Positions 19,141 to 32,359 are shown, counted from the first letter of the stretch. The stretch: 64,000 bases of DNA from Artemisia argyi (GCA_030686995.1 CM060695.1:96314871-96378870), one strand, 5' to 3'. Notes: a model not told the origin generated them from the sequence alone. Translations and numbers: made by a program.

Positions 19141-21990
19141 TGTAACACCTCCAAATCGGAACAGCGGAAGCGGACAAGTCGTGGGGTGCTACTCAATTGT
19201 TATCACAACACAAGGTACAAAGAACGGTTTTTACCTCAACCATTTTATAAGAAATTTTATAATTAAAATTATTAAGTTTACATCATTCAAAATTAGTGTA
19301 GAAATACAGGCCCATAAAAGTGTTTAAGCAGTCCCAAACAGTTTTCAGAGTCATCTATGACAATGCCATGCCATTCGCCAAGCTCCTCCAAAGTAAGTTA
19401 TGCCGCAGAAAAGATCAAACACCTGAGATAAAACATGCTAAAAAGACAACACAAAGGTTGAGTGAATTCATAGGTTTAGTAGTAAAGCAGTTGATTACAA
19501 GATTTCAAGTTAAAGAAACGGTGGGCCATGTTATTGTACCCGTAAATCCAGTAGTTACGATTGTCCTAGGCTCGTGACACATAAAACATTAACCAGCATC
19601 AATAACATTGATGTAATTCATAATAATCTCAAATTTACCCTCCGGTAGGTAGTTTGCCAAATACCTAGGTAACTCGAATATAGCACGCACATGTTGCCTA
19701 TCTGGTCAACACAGTGGGTTGCGTCAGTCCTGTAGGCCTATACACTATATTCACACTCACTCGCAAGTGATTAATAGTTCATGATAAATGGACTTGATTG
19801 TGGCGATAGTGGTACTTAGAATCAATATAGTTTTAGTTCAGAATATAGTTTAAAAGCAATTGTGATCATAGTAAAAGCAATAGCATGTATCTCACCCCAA
19901 GTAGTTTACAAAATGGTTTAAACAAGTAAGAGTGTGGCTATGAACTCACCTCAGTATGCAGCAGCGCAAAAATATCACAACTGGCATCAAGTGGTAAGAC
20001 ACAACGAAATTCAAAAAGTATAGGCACAACGGAACTGGATCGGCACAACCTAATAAGTATATAGTTATCTCAGAATATGTTTTGTAAAGCAAAAGAGTTT
20101 TCAGAACACAATGTGTCTTAATTTTCGTGGAATACTCATTTCGATGTTTGTAAAAAAAAGTTTAATTTCAATGTTGACGAAAGTATAGTTATCAAGATAT
20201 AAATAAGTTATTATTCATATCTTGTGTGGCGTTTAGAAATATAGACCCAAGTTTAACTCACGCCAAAATGAATAGAATCAAGAAAGAACGAATAAACGAT
20301 ATCAAAAGGATATAAGAATAAAGATAAGTCGATGAATGTGTTCGATGTTTACCCTACATCCCAAAATGTAACTTTGTATAAGTTTTGGTAAAGTCGTTTA
20401 TAAAATGTGTTTATAAATTTATAACATAGTTGGGAGGTTTTATAAACTTCAGTGCAATGCGTCCTTTTATTTTACATTTTGAGTCATCGTGAATAGTTGT
20501 AATCAATTTTTGTTATAAAGCTTTTATAAGTTTTATATAAGTTTTATATAAGTTTTATATAAGTTTTATACAAGTTTTTATATCGTTATCATTCGCGTAA
20601 CTATTAGATTCGGCTTATTAGATAATTTGTGTCCATTCGGGTCCTAATATATTAAGCTCAAATGAGTCTAATATACTATTCCGTCGCTTGTATCAAATCA
20701 TACAATAAATCCTACTCTAATATCGTAAATCTAATAACAGTTACAAGAATTATTCAAATCATAATCTGTCACAATGATTTTACAAATACAATGAAATGGT
20801 GACAAAATTTCCGGTATAAGACCAATTGCATCCAACATATCGATTCACAAAAATAAAACAAAGATTAACTTAGTAATGAGTTCAATAAATAATAACACAC
20901 ACGAAAATGATACAACAATCTACTACAGCTTATGACTTGACAACGTAACACATTACCCTTATATTTTAGCCCAAGTCTTAACCCTACCCATACAGACTAA
21001 CATATTGGGCTTATGAGCCCAAAGTCTACATACTCAATATAACCTATGGTTCACCAGCCCAATGCACTAATTAAAACCAAAACAACACCACATGAATGGG
21101 CGTAGGAGCCCACGATTTTGCCTAACACATGACACATTTTTACTTTGAAAGAAAACTAAGCTAAAAAATTTTTGAAGAACCGATTTACTACTTCGACTCG
21201 AGATCAAGTTCTAGACTTGTTTTAACAACCAAAATGACCACTTATGACAACATTGTTCTCGAGTGGGTCTCAACCCGTGTCGTGACCAAAATGACCCAAC
21301 AACCATACACACCCAACAGGGGCATGCCACGCTTATCACACCAACACAAACACGTTTAGTGAGAAAAAACACAACTCAATCACAATATTAACATGAGATG
21401 TAATTTCCAAAAAGAATTTCAAATACTCCTTTTTGTTATTTTTGTTAAATCGAACCAAACAAAACAAACATTCCATGTTTTACCTTTTAAAATGAAAATC
21501 AGACAAACACCACCAAAACTGTTTCCATTTTATAATATGCAACCAGACTTACATTTAAATAACCATTGAATCAAGATAATTTAGACTAGCACACCCCTTA
21601 TGCTTTAAAACCGAGACCAATACAATCCCTTTGTAGGTTTGTACCATTAATGTGTCCAAATTGACTAACGGATTGCCTCCTAAGGTAACTAATGATATCG
21701 TCCAACTCATAGGCTTATAATGCAGTGTATTCAAGCTTTCTCAAAATCGAGGGGTCGGGAGAAACGAGTCATGTGACATAATGGCCTAGGGCAATACCAA
21801 AGTAATCCCATTTTTAAAATAGCTTTCAAATAGTATTCCAAAACAGTATTTCCACAATTGTATTTCTAAAATAGTGTGTTCAAAGTAGTGTTTCCAAAAC
21901 AGTTTTCCCAAAATAACATTTTCAAAATAATGTATCACTAGATACATATATTTCGTAAAATAACATATCGCAGTTCATTGTTTTATGAGA
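19141..21990 (-). repeat. Probable minus-strand Tekay-like LTR and adjoining repeat DNA (T2)
   Basis: Begins with TGTAACACCTCC, a typical Tekay terminus in reverse orientation, directly against the H-type fragment. The rest is AT-rich and non-coding. I could not find the other terminus, so the right edge is approximate and part of the stretch may be something else. Confidence 0.4.
20517..20578 (+). repeat. Tandem repeat, about 11-bp unit
   Basis: About five copies of TTTTATATAAG, the outer copies slightly altered. Confidence 0.8.
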
Positions 21991-23853
21991 AGATAGTAAG
22001 GTAGACCCCTGGTATTCCTGAGGGATAAGTAAGGGATTAGGTATCTGTTCCCATAAACAGTGGCTTGATTTACTTCATAAGGTCCTAAGGCTCGAGTTTG
22101 CTCATGGAGGCAAGTCAAAGGCACGTAATCTTCTCGTGATCCTTCTTTCATTTTTTGGACCAAATTTCAGGGAAGTTCTCGCTCTAATTCTACTTTCTAC
22201 TCTATTTATATTTCATTCTTAGTACAAAAGGGACTTTGTAAATTTCAAGTGGGGGGACGGGAGTAGAATTATTACTTGAAATTTATTGCCCTCGTTTTTC
22301 TAGTTTATTTTGAAAAATTATCCACTTTTTAAAATTTTGACATGTTTTTCCAAACCGAACTAGAATGGACCTTAGCTGAGCACATTTATCCCTTGATTTC
22401 TTGTGGTGAGATTTAGCCTATAAATTTCCCCTTATTTACCCCAAATCCACCAAATATTGAGTGTGCCATTAGTTTGTAAACTTTAGAGGCCTTTACATCA
22501 TTTCGAGACCATAGACGAGTAGTGTGTCAAGTTAGCTTGATACATTTGGAAGGAACTATTTAACAAGGAAATATTTTAGGATTGTCACCCACATAGCCAT
22601 ATGTATATATAATGGGAAAATTACAAAAATGGCCCGTTGCCCTGCGGTCTAGGCATATTTAACCCATTTTTAAAAAATTCCCATTTTAGCCCAGGTTGCC
22701 CTGGGCAACTTTCGTATAGCCAACCGAAAGATGACAAGTGTCCTCAAGTTGCCCAAAATACAAAAAAATTGCCTGAAATACAAAAAAGTTGCCCCGACAT
22801 GGCACTCTGTAGTTGGCTATACGAAAGTTGCCCAGGGCAACCCGGGCTAAAACGGGAATTTTTCAAAAAATGGCTAAATATGCCTAGACCCAGGGTAACC
22901 GGGCTATTTTACTAATTATCCCACATATAATTGTGTGCGTTTATTGATTAGTCACCTCGACTTCTCGACCCCCATGTTAAACCCTTTTGTTGCATTCACC
23001 TTTAATGCAAGATGCCACTAGATACACCCTTTTGAGTCTTTCCTTTCGTTTCATTCTCATATATTATTCATCTCAAGTGGGGGATGTAAATATTTCTGTA
23101 TTTAGTTATGATTCAAAAAAAATGTGAATTTCTGTTTGTAAATAATTGTATTGATGGTGCACCCTTGTATAGCATCGAGTTTATGAGTATATCAAAGATT
23201 TAGTATCGAGGAGGCCACTTCGATCACATTTGATTAACTGAATTGGTGATATTTCTATACCTATATGAAGACAAAGAATGTGTCAATCATGATGTCCACT
23301 AATGGCACATTTACTTCATATGATCCGGTTTTTGAGTTTTGAAGCTTGGACTTTGGATGAACGGTAAACGGACTTGGTTGTAGGCTTAGACTTTTGCTTG
23401 TTTATTTTTATTTTTCACACATTATGTGCATTCCCATGACTTATCCTACCTTATTGTCGTGAAGCGTGCCTAGGTGATTGTCGAGCAGTCATAGGTATCT
23501 TGGTCAACGTTCTGGTCATGTATCGATGGTCTTTGTCACTTTTGCCATGGTATGTTAGTAACGACACTACACCCTTAGCCTTATTATTGTTCACCCAATA
23601 TTGCCTTCAAGGATTGTTTCGACCTTAGCTCTAGTGGTGGAGATTTGTGCAACCGCCAGCCTATGATAGAAACATACTATGACTGTGCTTTCAGTGATCA
23701 CCTCGAAATTGACACTTAGATTAGAGAAAGTATGAGTGTTTGTTTCCCATTTCGTAGGGTGTTCGGTTTTAAAAATTCTAGCATAGGAAGTTTTTAAAAA
23801 TGATTCTAATAAGGTCTACTTGAGGGCAAATAGAGTTCAAGTGAGGGGATATT
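21991..23853 (+). other. Element E internal 3' non-coding region
   Basis: Homologous to the reverse complement of FG 26821 to about 28440. No gene. Three polypurine-like motifs: AAGTGGGGGGACGGG (22247-22261), AAGTGGGGGA (23075-23084) and AAGTGAGGGGAT (23839-23850); the last abuts the LTR. The left edge is uncertain. Interrupted by MITE 22614-22922. Confidence 0.65.
22614..22922. mobile_element. Foldback MITE, 309 bp
   Basis: Ends GGGAAAATTA... and ...TAATTATCCC. The two halves are inverted repeats for most of their length, including TTGCCCTGGGCAACTTTCGT near the centre of the left arm and its complement on the right. A candidate 7-bp target duplication ATATAAT lies at 22607-22613 and 22925-22931, with two extra bases on the right. 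Family not recognised. Confidence 0.75.
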
Positions 23854-25233
23854 TGATGACATCAAATAATCCTGATATTTAAGTGTCAATTTCCCCCTAA
23901 TATGCTAGTTATTTTAGTTATATGGATATACACTTTGAGTTCTCTATATTTCGTTTCCAGGTTACAAACGAGCATAGGAGCTAAAGAGATTCGGAAATTG
24001 GAAAGTACTTGCAAATTATACTCATCTTAGTCTGTTGAAGCTAGCTATAGTGTAATTCGCACTCTCAACTATGCCGTAGCCAAGAATTCAAATATATTGA
24101 CTAGTTAATGCTTATCAAGAGTTTTGGCGTAACCAACACATGAGGTTATGCCGTAATCATTTTAAGACTTCAAAGAATTCATGAGCTACGAAGGCTATGC
24201 CGTAACCACTCATAGAGTTGTGGCGTAGTCAAGAAACAGTACATAATCCAAGATTTTGTCAATATTATGGCGTAACTGCACTTCAAGATTACGACGTAAG
24301 TGGAAACTCTAAGGAGCTATGGCGTAACCAACATCACAACTACGCCGTAGCCAATGTCAATGGATAAGATCGTTTCAAGATTACACTAGTTACGGCGTAA
24401 CCAACTCTTAGGGTTACGCCATAGCTATGTCGGGCCTATAAATACCAGCCCCAAACTCTGTATTTAAAACAACTTTTCTCACCACACAAGTCAGAGAATG
24501 AAGGGAGTATTTAGAGAGGCATTCTACAGCAGCGTACAGAGCTATTCCAAGGGAGAGAACACACCTACAACATCATAAGTTTTAGCTTTTCATTATTTAA
24601 TATACATTTCGAATTCATGTCTCCTTTAAACATTGATTTGAGTGTTATTATTAATGTGATCGGCTAAGCACCTCCGGTGCTAGCCTAGTTATGATTCCTT
24701 TATTGTTTTTATTATGTTTTCGTACTTTCCAAAATGATTCTAGTGTGTGCATGCTTAGTTTACCATAGATCCTTTAGTTGCGGTAGTTTTGAAAAACCGG
24801 TTATACCTGGTATGCTAGACGAATTGACCAAAAGACCCTAGTGTAGTTAGGTTGTAAGGGAAATGGTTAAGATGACAACTAGCCATTTGTCTTGTGTGCA
24901 AATTGACCATAGGACCACTTTTCGGGTTGGATAAACTTAAGTAATTAGAGTATGGCCTAAGATCTGAGAGGTCGGGACATACAAGGATAAATCTAGCATG
25001 TAGTGGCACTTAGTGACACAAACTAGTCTACCGTACATCGGCTTATTACAGAGGGTAGTGCCTTTGGTTCCTGGCAGGATTCTAGGGAGATAGGATAGGG
25101 AACTTGACCATATGAACCTAGTGATACATGTCCGCCCCACTTGAAGTGGTAGAATAGTTTAATAGAGAACATAATCATAAAAAATTTAGGATGATTAGCT
25201 AGGCTAGTACACTTCTCTCCCATTGTTCACAAC
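23854..25233 (+). repeat. Element E 3' LTR, left part
   Basis: Starts TGATGACATC at 23854, right after the purine tract. Holds a cluster of decayed TACGSCGTA motifs (24040-24425) and a TATAAATA box (24437-24444). Interrupted by FG at 25233 and resumes at 39961. Confidence 0.8.
24040..24444 (+). promoter_or_regulatory. Element E LTR promoter: TACGGCGTA-type palindromes plus TATA
   Basis: About a dozen ACGSCGT-core sites, many with C-to-T or G-to-A changes at their CpGs (for example TATGCCGTA). The last site ends about 12 bp before TATAAATA at 24437. Confidence 0.5.
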
Positions 25234-26820
25234 TGATGCAGGTTTTACCGACCATGTTTTAATATTTATAAAGTCTCATCTACATAAGATCTCCTAAAGC
25301 ACTATCGGGCAGTGTACCTGGTCGTGTATGGTATAGCTAGATGGTAAAGCCGAGGTCATCCCAAGAGCTATGCATGTGGAGTTTATCTAAGCTTAGTGTC
25401 ACGTTTAAAAAGGGTTTTAAGATTAAAATATTAATTAAATTAATAAAACAAATAAATGAAAGCAAAAAAATAAACGAAGGGAATCGGTAGAGAGAAGCGG
25501 TGTTACCCTAGGTATTACTCTTATTATTGTCATGACAAGTTTTCTAATTAAGTGCATCCTATCATTTTATCTGGGGATTCAAGTCGGTAGACTCAGATGG
25601 TCAAATCGCCTAACCTATCTTACACCTTGTCCTATTCTTGAAACTTTTTACCATTCCAAGAGTTCACTGGACGGCGTGAACCTACGAGATGCAATAGTTA
25701 TTAAGTGCCTCTACTAACTTAGACTAGTCTAACGGGATGCGGGCGGTCGCAACTTACATCCCCTCTAATTCCTTAAGCAAGTCTGTTTGGTAGGAGGTCG
25801 TTCGTTGAAATTTCCAAATGCATGGTGATATTTCTATCACCAAGTCACAACGTTATAATGAGATGCGTCCGGTCGATACTTACACCCCCGTCTAAGGAAC
25901 TACCAAACATCATTACTACCGAAACTAGAGTTTCCTAAGACAAGCTAAGAAAGTATTCAAATAAAACGATAATAGATGCGAGAAAACTGAATCATGGCAA
26001 TAACAATTTCATAACATGGCTAACACCAAGAGGTATTTAGCCACTCATATTAATAAATGCAGAAAGACTCATGTTCAACATTGTGAATGAAAACATAAAT
26101 CTAATACAAGAATTATAAATGGATAAACTTATGATTTGAAGTGTGAATTCTCCCTTGGAGATGACTTGTATGCAGGTGAAATGACGTTCTCCTTGATCCC
26201 TGAATTCCTCTGAACTTCCGTGTAGTGGAGTGATGTGAAAGTGATGATTAAAACTCGGAATTAGGGCTGGTATTTATTGTGCCCGACTTTACTACGGCGT
26301 AGCACTAGGGTTGGCTACGCCATAGCCTTTGTAAAATGCAACTACGCCGTAGTTTGATTATGGACTACGGGCGTAGAACTTCTGTTGGCACTTCTACGGC
26401 GTAGTTATTTCAAAACTACGCCGTAACTTCATCAATTATCACAAATATTCTTCACTGTTTAATTTTAGGACCTACGGCGTAGCTTGAACGTTTGCTACGT
26501 TCAGTCTTGTTGGAATAACTACGCCGTAGTCAATGTGTCGAATACGTCGTAAGTCTTTGGTTGACTTTCTTCTGGTCTTCTGAGTGAGCTACGACGTAGG
26601 TAGAGAGTCCCTCTACGCCGTAGTTAGTGTAGAATGCGCATACTTCAATAATCTTCATATTAAGTCCTCCATTTCCGCGTCTTTTCGTTCCTTTGCTCAT
26701 CTTTTTCCTGAAAACAGAATATAAACAAATAAAAGCATATATCCTAGTAAAATAACACAAAAGATGAGAATATTAGGGAGAAATTAACACTAAAATATCA
26801 AAACTATTTTATGTTATCCA
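25234..26820 (-). repeat. FG 3' LTR (F)
   Basis: On the minus strand it ends GGTAAAACCTGCATCA (at 25234). The plus strand at 25321-25349 resembles tRNA-Asp 5' sequence: GTCGT, GTATAG and TGGTAA in order, with small inserts. The right edge next to TATCCA is good to a base or two. Confidence 0.85.
26271..26632 (-). promoter_or_regulatory. FG 3' LTR promoter: TACGGCGTA palindrome cluster
   Basis: Seven exact TACGGCGTA or TACGCCGTA copies and about four degenerate ones between 26293 and 26632. The TATA equivalent is 26271-26278 (AATAAATA on the minus strand), 14 bp from the nearest motif. Confidence 0.55.
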
Positions 26821-29027
26821 ACATCCCACCACTTAAACTCTACTTGCCCTCAAGTAGACCTTATTAGAATAATTCTTAAAAAGATATCTCCCATGAATAT
26901 GGAAGATATGAATCTAAAATTTTCCTATGCTTGAACATATCAAAGCCGAGCACCTCATAAAATGGGAACAAACACTCAAGCTCACTCTCTAATCTAAGTG
27001 TTAATTTCGGGGTGATCACTCGCATAGTCATAGAATGTATTCTATCATAGGCTTGGTGGTTACACAGATCTCTACCACTAGAGCTAAGGTCGAAACAAAT
27101 CTTAAAGGCAATATTGGGTGAACAACAATAAGGCTGTTGGTGTAGTGTTGTTACTAACATACTACGGCAAAGAAGACAAAGGCAATGGTACATGACCGGA
27201 ACACCGAGCAAGACATGGGATGCACAATAATGGTGTAAAAACAAAAAAGAAAGCAAATAGTCTTAGCCTACAACCGAGTTGTTAACACTTGTCGTTCATC
27301 CAAAGTCCAAGCTCCAAGATGCAAAAACTTGAACACATAGCAAGTGTATGTACCATTAGCGGACGTCATGATGGGCACAACACTTGGTCTTCATGTTGGT
27401 GATCAAGAACCAACAAATTCATTCTTCATATGTGACTGAAGTGGCCTCTTCGATACTAACTCTTTAAAAGCTCTTTAGACAAGGCGCTATACAAGGTTGC
27501 ACTAAAGATAAATTATCTACATACTGAATTTCACATTTTTTTCAATAACAATACATGAAATAACAAAATACACCCCCCCCCCCCCCCACTTGAGATGAAA
27601 CATGCATGTAATATTTGGGGGGTCTCTAATGATCTTCAAAGATGGGTCTTCAACGTAGGTGTGATTTTCGAATCTCTAAACTCGAACCTCTAACTAGAGC
27701 AAGTGGCAACTTCCCAATCATAAACCAAGACTACACGGTAGGCTAAGGCGAATCGGTGTATCGAAACATATATAATAAGGGTAAGAAATGAAATGATAGG
27801 CTCAAAAGGGTGTATCTAGGGGTATCTTGCACTAAAGATGAAGGCAACAAAAAGGGTTTAACACGGGGGTCGAATAGTTAATGTGACTAATTGATAAACG
27901 CACACATGTAGGCTTTTTGGCTGATAATCCTAACATATTGCCTTCTCAAAAAGTTTCTTCCAAATGCATAAAGAAAACTTAATACACTAATCGTCTATGG
28001 TTACAAAATAATGTAAAGGCCAAGTTCTAAAGTCTACAAACTACCGGCACACTCATAATTTTTGGTGGATTTGGGGTAAAACAGGGGAAACTGAATAGGC
28101 TAAACCTCACCATGATATTAAGGGTTAAGGTGCTCGGCTAAGGTCTATTCTAGTTAGGTTCGGAAAAACATGTCAAAATTTTAAAAATGGCATAATTTTT
28201 CAAAATAAACTAGAAAAATGGGGCAAATAAAAGTTCAAGTTAAATTCTACTCCCGTCCCCCTACTTGAATTGTACAAAGTTCCATTTGTACATAAATAAT
28301 AAAATAATAAAAAGGAGATAAGTAGAATTGGAACGAGAACTTCACTGAAATTCGCTCTTGAAAATGATAGAAGGATCATGTTAGAGAACGTGCCTTCACT
28401 TCGCATAATGAGCGAACTTCATATCCCTGAAATCACACAACTACCAAAAGCATAAAACCTAAAAAACAAAATAAACAAAGAAATAGAAACCCTAACTCAC
28501 TTTCGGAGGAATCAGGGTTGCATTTAGCATATGCAACAAGCCTTTTAAACCACTTGGTGTCCCAAGTGAATGAGTGAAGTCTCGTGAGGGTTTATAGTGA
28601 ACACACCCACAAAGTTCATTTAAAAACTAATACAAGTTTAAATATGTTTTTTTTAATAAAAAATTTTAGGTACAGATGGAAGCTACGGCGTAGCTGGAAT
28701 GCTTTGCTACGCCGTAGTCAATAAAATAATCCAGACTAACACCTGGAGGTAGCTACGGCGTAGTCAATGATGGAGCTACGCCATAGCTATTCTCTGAGGG
28801 AAATTCATAGATGTAAAAGTCCAAAACAAGTTCCTCCAATGCCAATCTTCCTTTAGAACATGCAAATAATTATAAAAAAACATACCAAACTAACAAAACA
28901 AAAGAAAATGAAAGGAAAGGGATAATTCGGGTTGCCTCCAGAAAGAGGAATTTTGTTTGTTATTGAGTCTTTATGTTAGACTCATTTCCATGGCTCTTCA
29001 CGTGGGTGGTTGGGTTTGTTCACCCTT
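26821..29027 (-). other. FG 3' non-coding region
   Basis: No gene seen. Polypurine-like motifs on the minus strand at about 26822-26834 (next to the LTR), 27573-27590 (expanded to 15 C on the plus strand) and 28252-28266. Two inverted pairs of TACGSCGTA motifs at 28683-28790. Stem-loop GAGTCT-7-AGACTC at 28965-28983 beside GGTTGCCTCC (28930-28939), as after the coding region of A and B. Confidence 0.65.
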
Positions 29028-29634
29028 TCATTTGTTCCAAGTGGTGGATGACTGGTCCCAAACATCTGGAGCTACATATGGTGTCAAGCTATATCGATCT
29101 TCGATCAAGAAGTTAGCTTTGACCCATTCGTCGCGGCATTGAATTTCTAATTGCTTGTTCAATTGTAATTCTCCAAATTTTACTTTGACCCAGTTTTGAA
29201 ATGATATCCCATGGTACCCGACTTGTCCTTTCTTGTGTGCATTAAAACATGCCCATTCGTGACGTTTGGCTAAATTGATTTCGGGCATCTTTCCACAATG
29301 ACATTCCTTTTTAAAAGGATCACATGTAGGCCAAGCTTGGGTTGTTCCCTAGTATGTCATCGTAGCAGGTGTACAATAGTGAACCGTCCATTCAACCTTT
29401 TCGTTCAGGTTGGAGTTCATGAAATGGTCTCGGAACCATGTTTCCTTAATGATCCGTTCGTCCTTAAAGCACCACCAAATGTTTGCTTCCTTCTTCAACC
29501 GTCTTATCCTAAATAGGCCTCCTCCACTACTTTGACAAGAGGGTTACATGTAGGAAGAGTTAATTTGGACCCATTAACCATAGTTGTTGTAGGCGCGCAA
29601 CAGTGAAGCTTTGCTGCAATAGTAACCGGTCCAC
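29028..29634 (-). pseudogene. FG tail frame, 3' part: unrecognised Cys/His/Trp-rich protein
   Basis: The 3' 86 codons (29028-29288) are open. Upstream coding resemblance extends to 29629, with at least two stops and a frame change, then continues across the solo LTR H insertion into 35758-36022. It contains two similar modules about 230 bases apart, one reading HCCAPTTTM then PTCNP, the other HYCTPATM then PTCDP, followed by KKECHCGKMPEINL. The acidic stretch just before the first module (GDDEGG) joins in frame once the solo LTR and one target copy are left out. I do not recognise the family. It ends just before the conserved stem-loop, so it is the C-terminal end of the FG coding region. Confidence 0.5.
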
Positions 29635-29837
29635 TGATGAACTCAAATAACTATATTTTATTGTCATCATTTATCTTATTTATTTGACTTGTTTTATTAT
29701 ATTATTCATGAGAATCGATACTTAATCATTTACTTTAGTAATTCTCAGGTAAAAACAAGCAATTGGTGAAACTTAACGATTTTGGACGAAATATGGAGCA
29801 AAACTAGCAAGATGTCAAAAGTCTACTGGAACCCAGA

Positions 29838-30210
29838 AGATGCGCCGTATCTCTCTCAACAGATACACCGCAATACCATACATAGATGAATTCAAAGACC
29901 ATTCCCTGACTTTTAAGAGTGTGCTGCATGCAATTATAGCATGCGCCGCATATGAAACTTTGGTCAACGAAGAAGGTCAAGCTTGTTCTACTCTAGATAC
30001 GCCGCATCATATTTCTGACATACGGCGTATCACTATCAAGACTTCACCAGATGTAATCCAAGACGCTAAAGTACATGCGCCGCATACAAGAACCAAATTA
30101 TGCCGCATCTAAAAGACAGTGTACTAATATTCCAGAATATATTAATCTTTGACCCCACGCGAAGTTAAGTTAATGCGCCACATCTTACCCTCAGACAGAA
30201 AGTATAAATA
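29838..30210 (+). promoter_or_regulatory. Solo LTR H promoter: ATRCGSCGYAT palindromes plus TATA
   Basis: Sites such as CATGCGCCGCAT (about 30074) and ATACGGCGTAT (about 30020), plus half-altered copies. The last (30173-30183) lies 19 bp before TATAAATA. Confidence 0.5.
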
Positions 30211-30918
30211 CCCCAAGGACAGACGAATTTTGTGTGCCAGAGGAGATGCCAAGAGCTAAACCCTAAGAGACGAATTCAGTCAAAGAAGCTTCACAAGACA
30301 CACACAAATAAATATATTAGAGCTGTAAGAAGGTCCTGCATGCATTTAATTCATTAAGTGGGTTTATTTTATTATAATAGTAAGCTTTAATTCATCAGGA
30401 TAGATGGGCTTATGATATGTGACTACAGAACATCGTACACTCCCCTTAATATTGCTTTCCCATTAATTAAAGTTTATATGTTGATGTCTTTGGTGACTTA
30501 TATTAGTGCTTTGATAACCTCTGTGTCTAGATGAGCCCGTGGACTGCCATATCTGCCCCTCGCCTATTTAATCTAACGTCTTTAGATAGGTAAGATAGGC
30601 ATAAGTGATCATTAAGGGTTTACTCACCGATATACTCGATCCAACGAGAAAGACCAGATTATAATACACTTCATATAAAACTAGTAATAAAATAAGTGAC
30701 AAGCTACTTAATTATCAGGACAGGTCTTCTTATAGTCTCTATTATCTATCTGTGTACGTGTTGCTATTTACTGAATCATTCTCATTAGTTTAATTTACTA
30801 TTTAATAAAACCAAATATGTGCTAGTCTCTCAGACTAAAACCCCCTTGCATTAGATTAGATTGTAAAACTTACTTAGAATATTAAAATACTGATAGACAA
30901 ATTTAGGTTTTCGTTCCA

Positions 30919-32359
30919 TGATGCGTGGAATTGCACCCTCGCAAAAGGTTTTAGCTCTCAAGGGATCTTGAGAAGCTTGCAATCCCCACCAGGCAGTGTA
31001 CCTGTTCGTTGTAGTATAGTATAGTGACAAGTACCGGCGGATTGATCGTTCAACTCAGGAATAGTGTTCGCTAGGATTAAAACGTCTACGAAACTTGGTC
31101 TAAAGGTGAGGGATAATTCTTTTTGTATTTTTATATTTTTATGAAAGCAAGTAAAATCTCGGGTTTTGAAGGAGTGGGCAGAATTAGTTGCTGGTCAACT
31201 AACCCAGTAAACTAAAAATGCAATCAAAATAAAATAAAATAAACTAAAACTAATTTGTGGTGTGAACAATAATAAGAGAAAATGTGTTTACTTAGATTTC
31301 ATTACTCCCTAGATATCTTTTACCGGTTGATTAGCTTGTTACAATTGCATGGATGATGGGTTATATTCCTTAATACTAGTCATAGGGCAGTGTACGAAAT
31401 TCCTTAACTCTATAAGCTCCTAATTCACTCCTATGTCGAGCCAACTAAAAGCTCCTAACATGGGATCACTAGAATTCACTCATACATTAAATACAACCAT
31501 AAATTGTAGTACACCTCCGATCATGTTTCTTAAGACGTTCAAGCAAGTTACCAATTGGAAGTCTGCCAGTTTTCTTAAGCCTAACATCGAATACAATCAT
31601 CCACAACAATTATAAACAAACCATCAACCAATAATCAACATCTAGGTTTCATTACATCTAAGCAAACACAACAAAAATCTAGCCTAGCATGTTAAAAAGA
31701 AGAAAAACATAAGATAAAATCACACAACACATAGACATATCGTATGATTATTGGAAAACTTATCTTCAATTGAATATGGATGGAACAAGGGTTGAAACCC
31801 TTATTATTACAGAAAATTCGTCTAGGGTTCTCACAAAGAAGCTCTCCAAAAGTCCACACTTAATGAATGAAAATTAGAAAACTATATATAGATTTTACAC
31901 CTTGACGACGTCACGTTTTAGCTTGTGACGCCGTCAACTCGCCGCCAAGATTAAATTCGTATTGCCTAGATCCACTTCTGACGTGGTCATGTGTAATATT
32001 ACTCTGGGCCGTCACATGTATTTTGACCCTGAAGGCCTTAGTGATGCTGTCAGGCCAAATAGCCTTGAAAATGCTCTGGGCCGTCACGTGTATTTTCCAC
32101 ATCCGCCTCTTTTGCCACTCATGACGCCATCACTTGCATTGCTTTGACGTCGTCAGGTACTGTTCCCAGCAAGGATTTTGAGACTTTGTCGTTTTCTTCA
32201 CTTTTTCGCTCCGAAAACGTCCAAAATGCTTCCTTTTGTAAATTTCCTCTCAAAAGTACCTAAAATGACAAAAGGAACGATTTAGGGCAATAATTGATCA
32301 AATAATTATGAATTCAGGCTTGAATGACCCCCAAAAGCGGTACACTTTTCGCCTTATCA
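30919..32359 (-). repeat. Element C 3' LTR
   Basis: Complete, 1441 bp. TATA box at 31883-31890, GACGNCGTC-type cluster at 31904-32157 (nearest site 13 bp from the TATA), tRNA-Asp-complementary stretch at 31006-31020. Confidence 0.9.

Noticed and set aside
19141..21990. Complete T2 element with defined ends
   Set aside because: Only one terminus (TGTAACACC) is visible; no second terminus, primer site or target duplication was found.
22637..22915. 92-codon frame with Pro/Cys content
   Set aside because: Lies across the two arms of a palindromic MITE; coding appearance is a by-product of the inverted repeat.
26293..26632. CRISPR-like array of short repeats
   Set aside because: Repeats are 9-11 bp, occur in both orientations at irregular spacing, and lie in a plant LTR promoter.
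27573..27587. Run of 15 C as a sequencing artefact
   Set aside because: It stands exactly where the related element E has AAGTGGGGGA, so it is better explained as an expanded purine-tract motif, though exact length may be unreliable.
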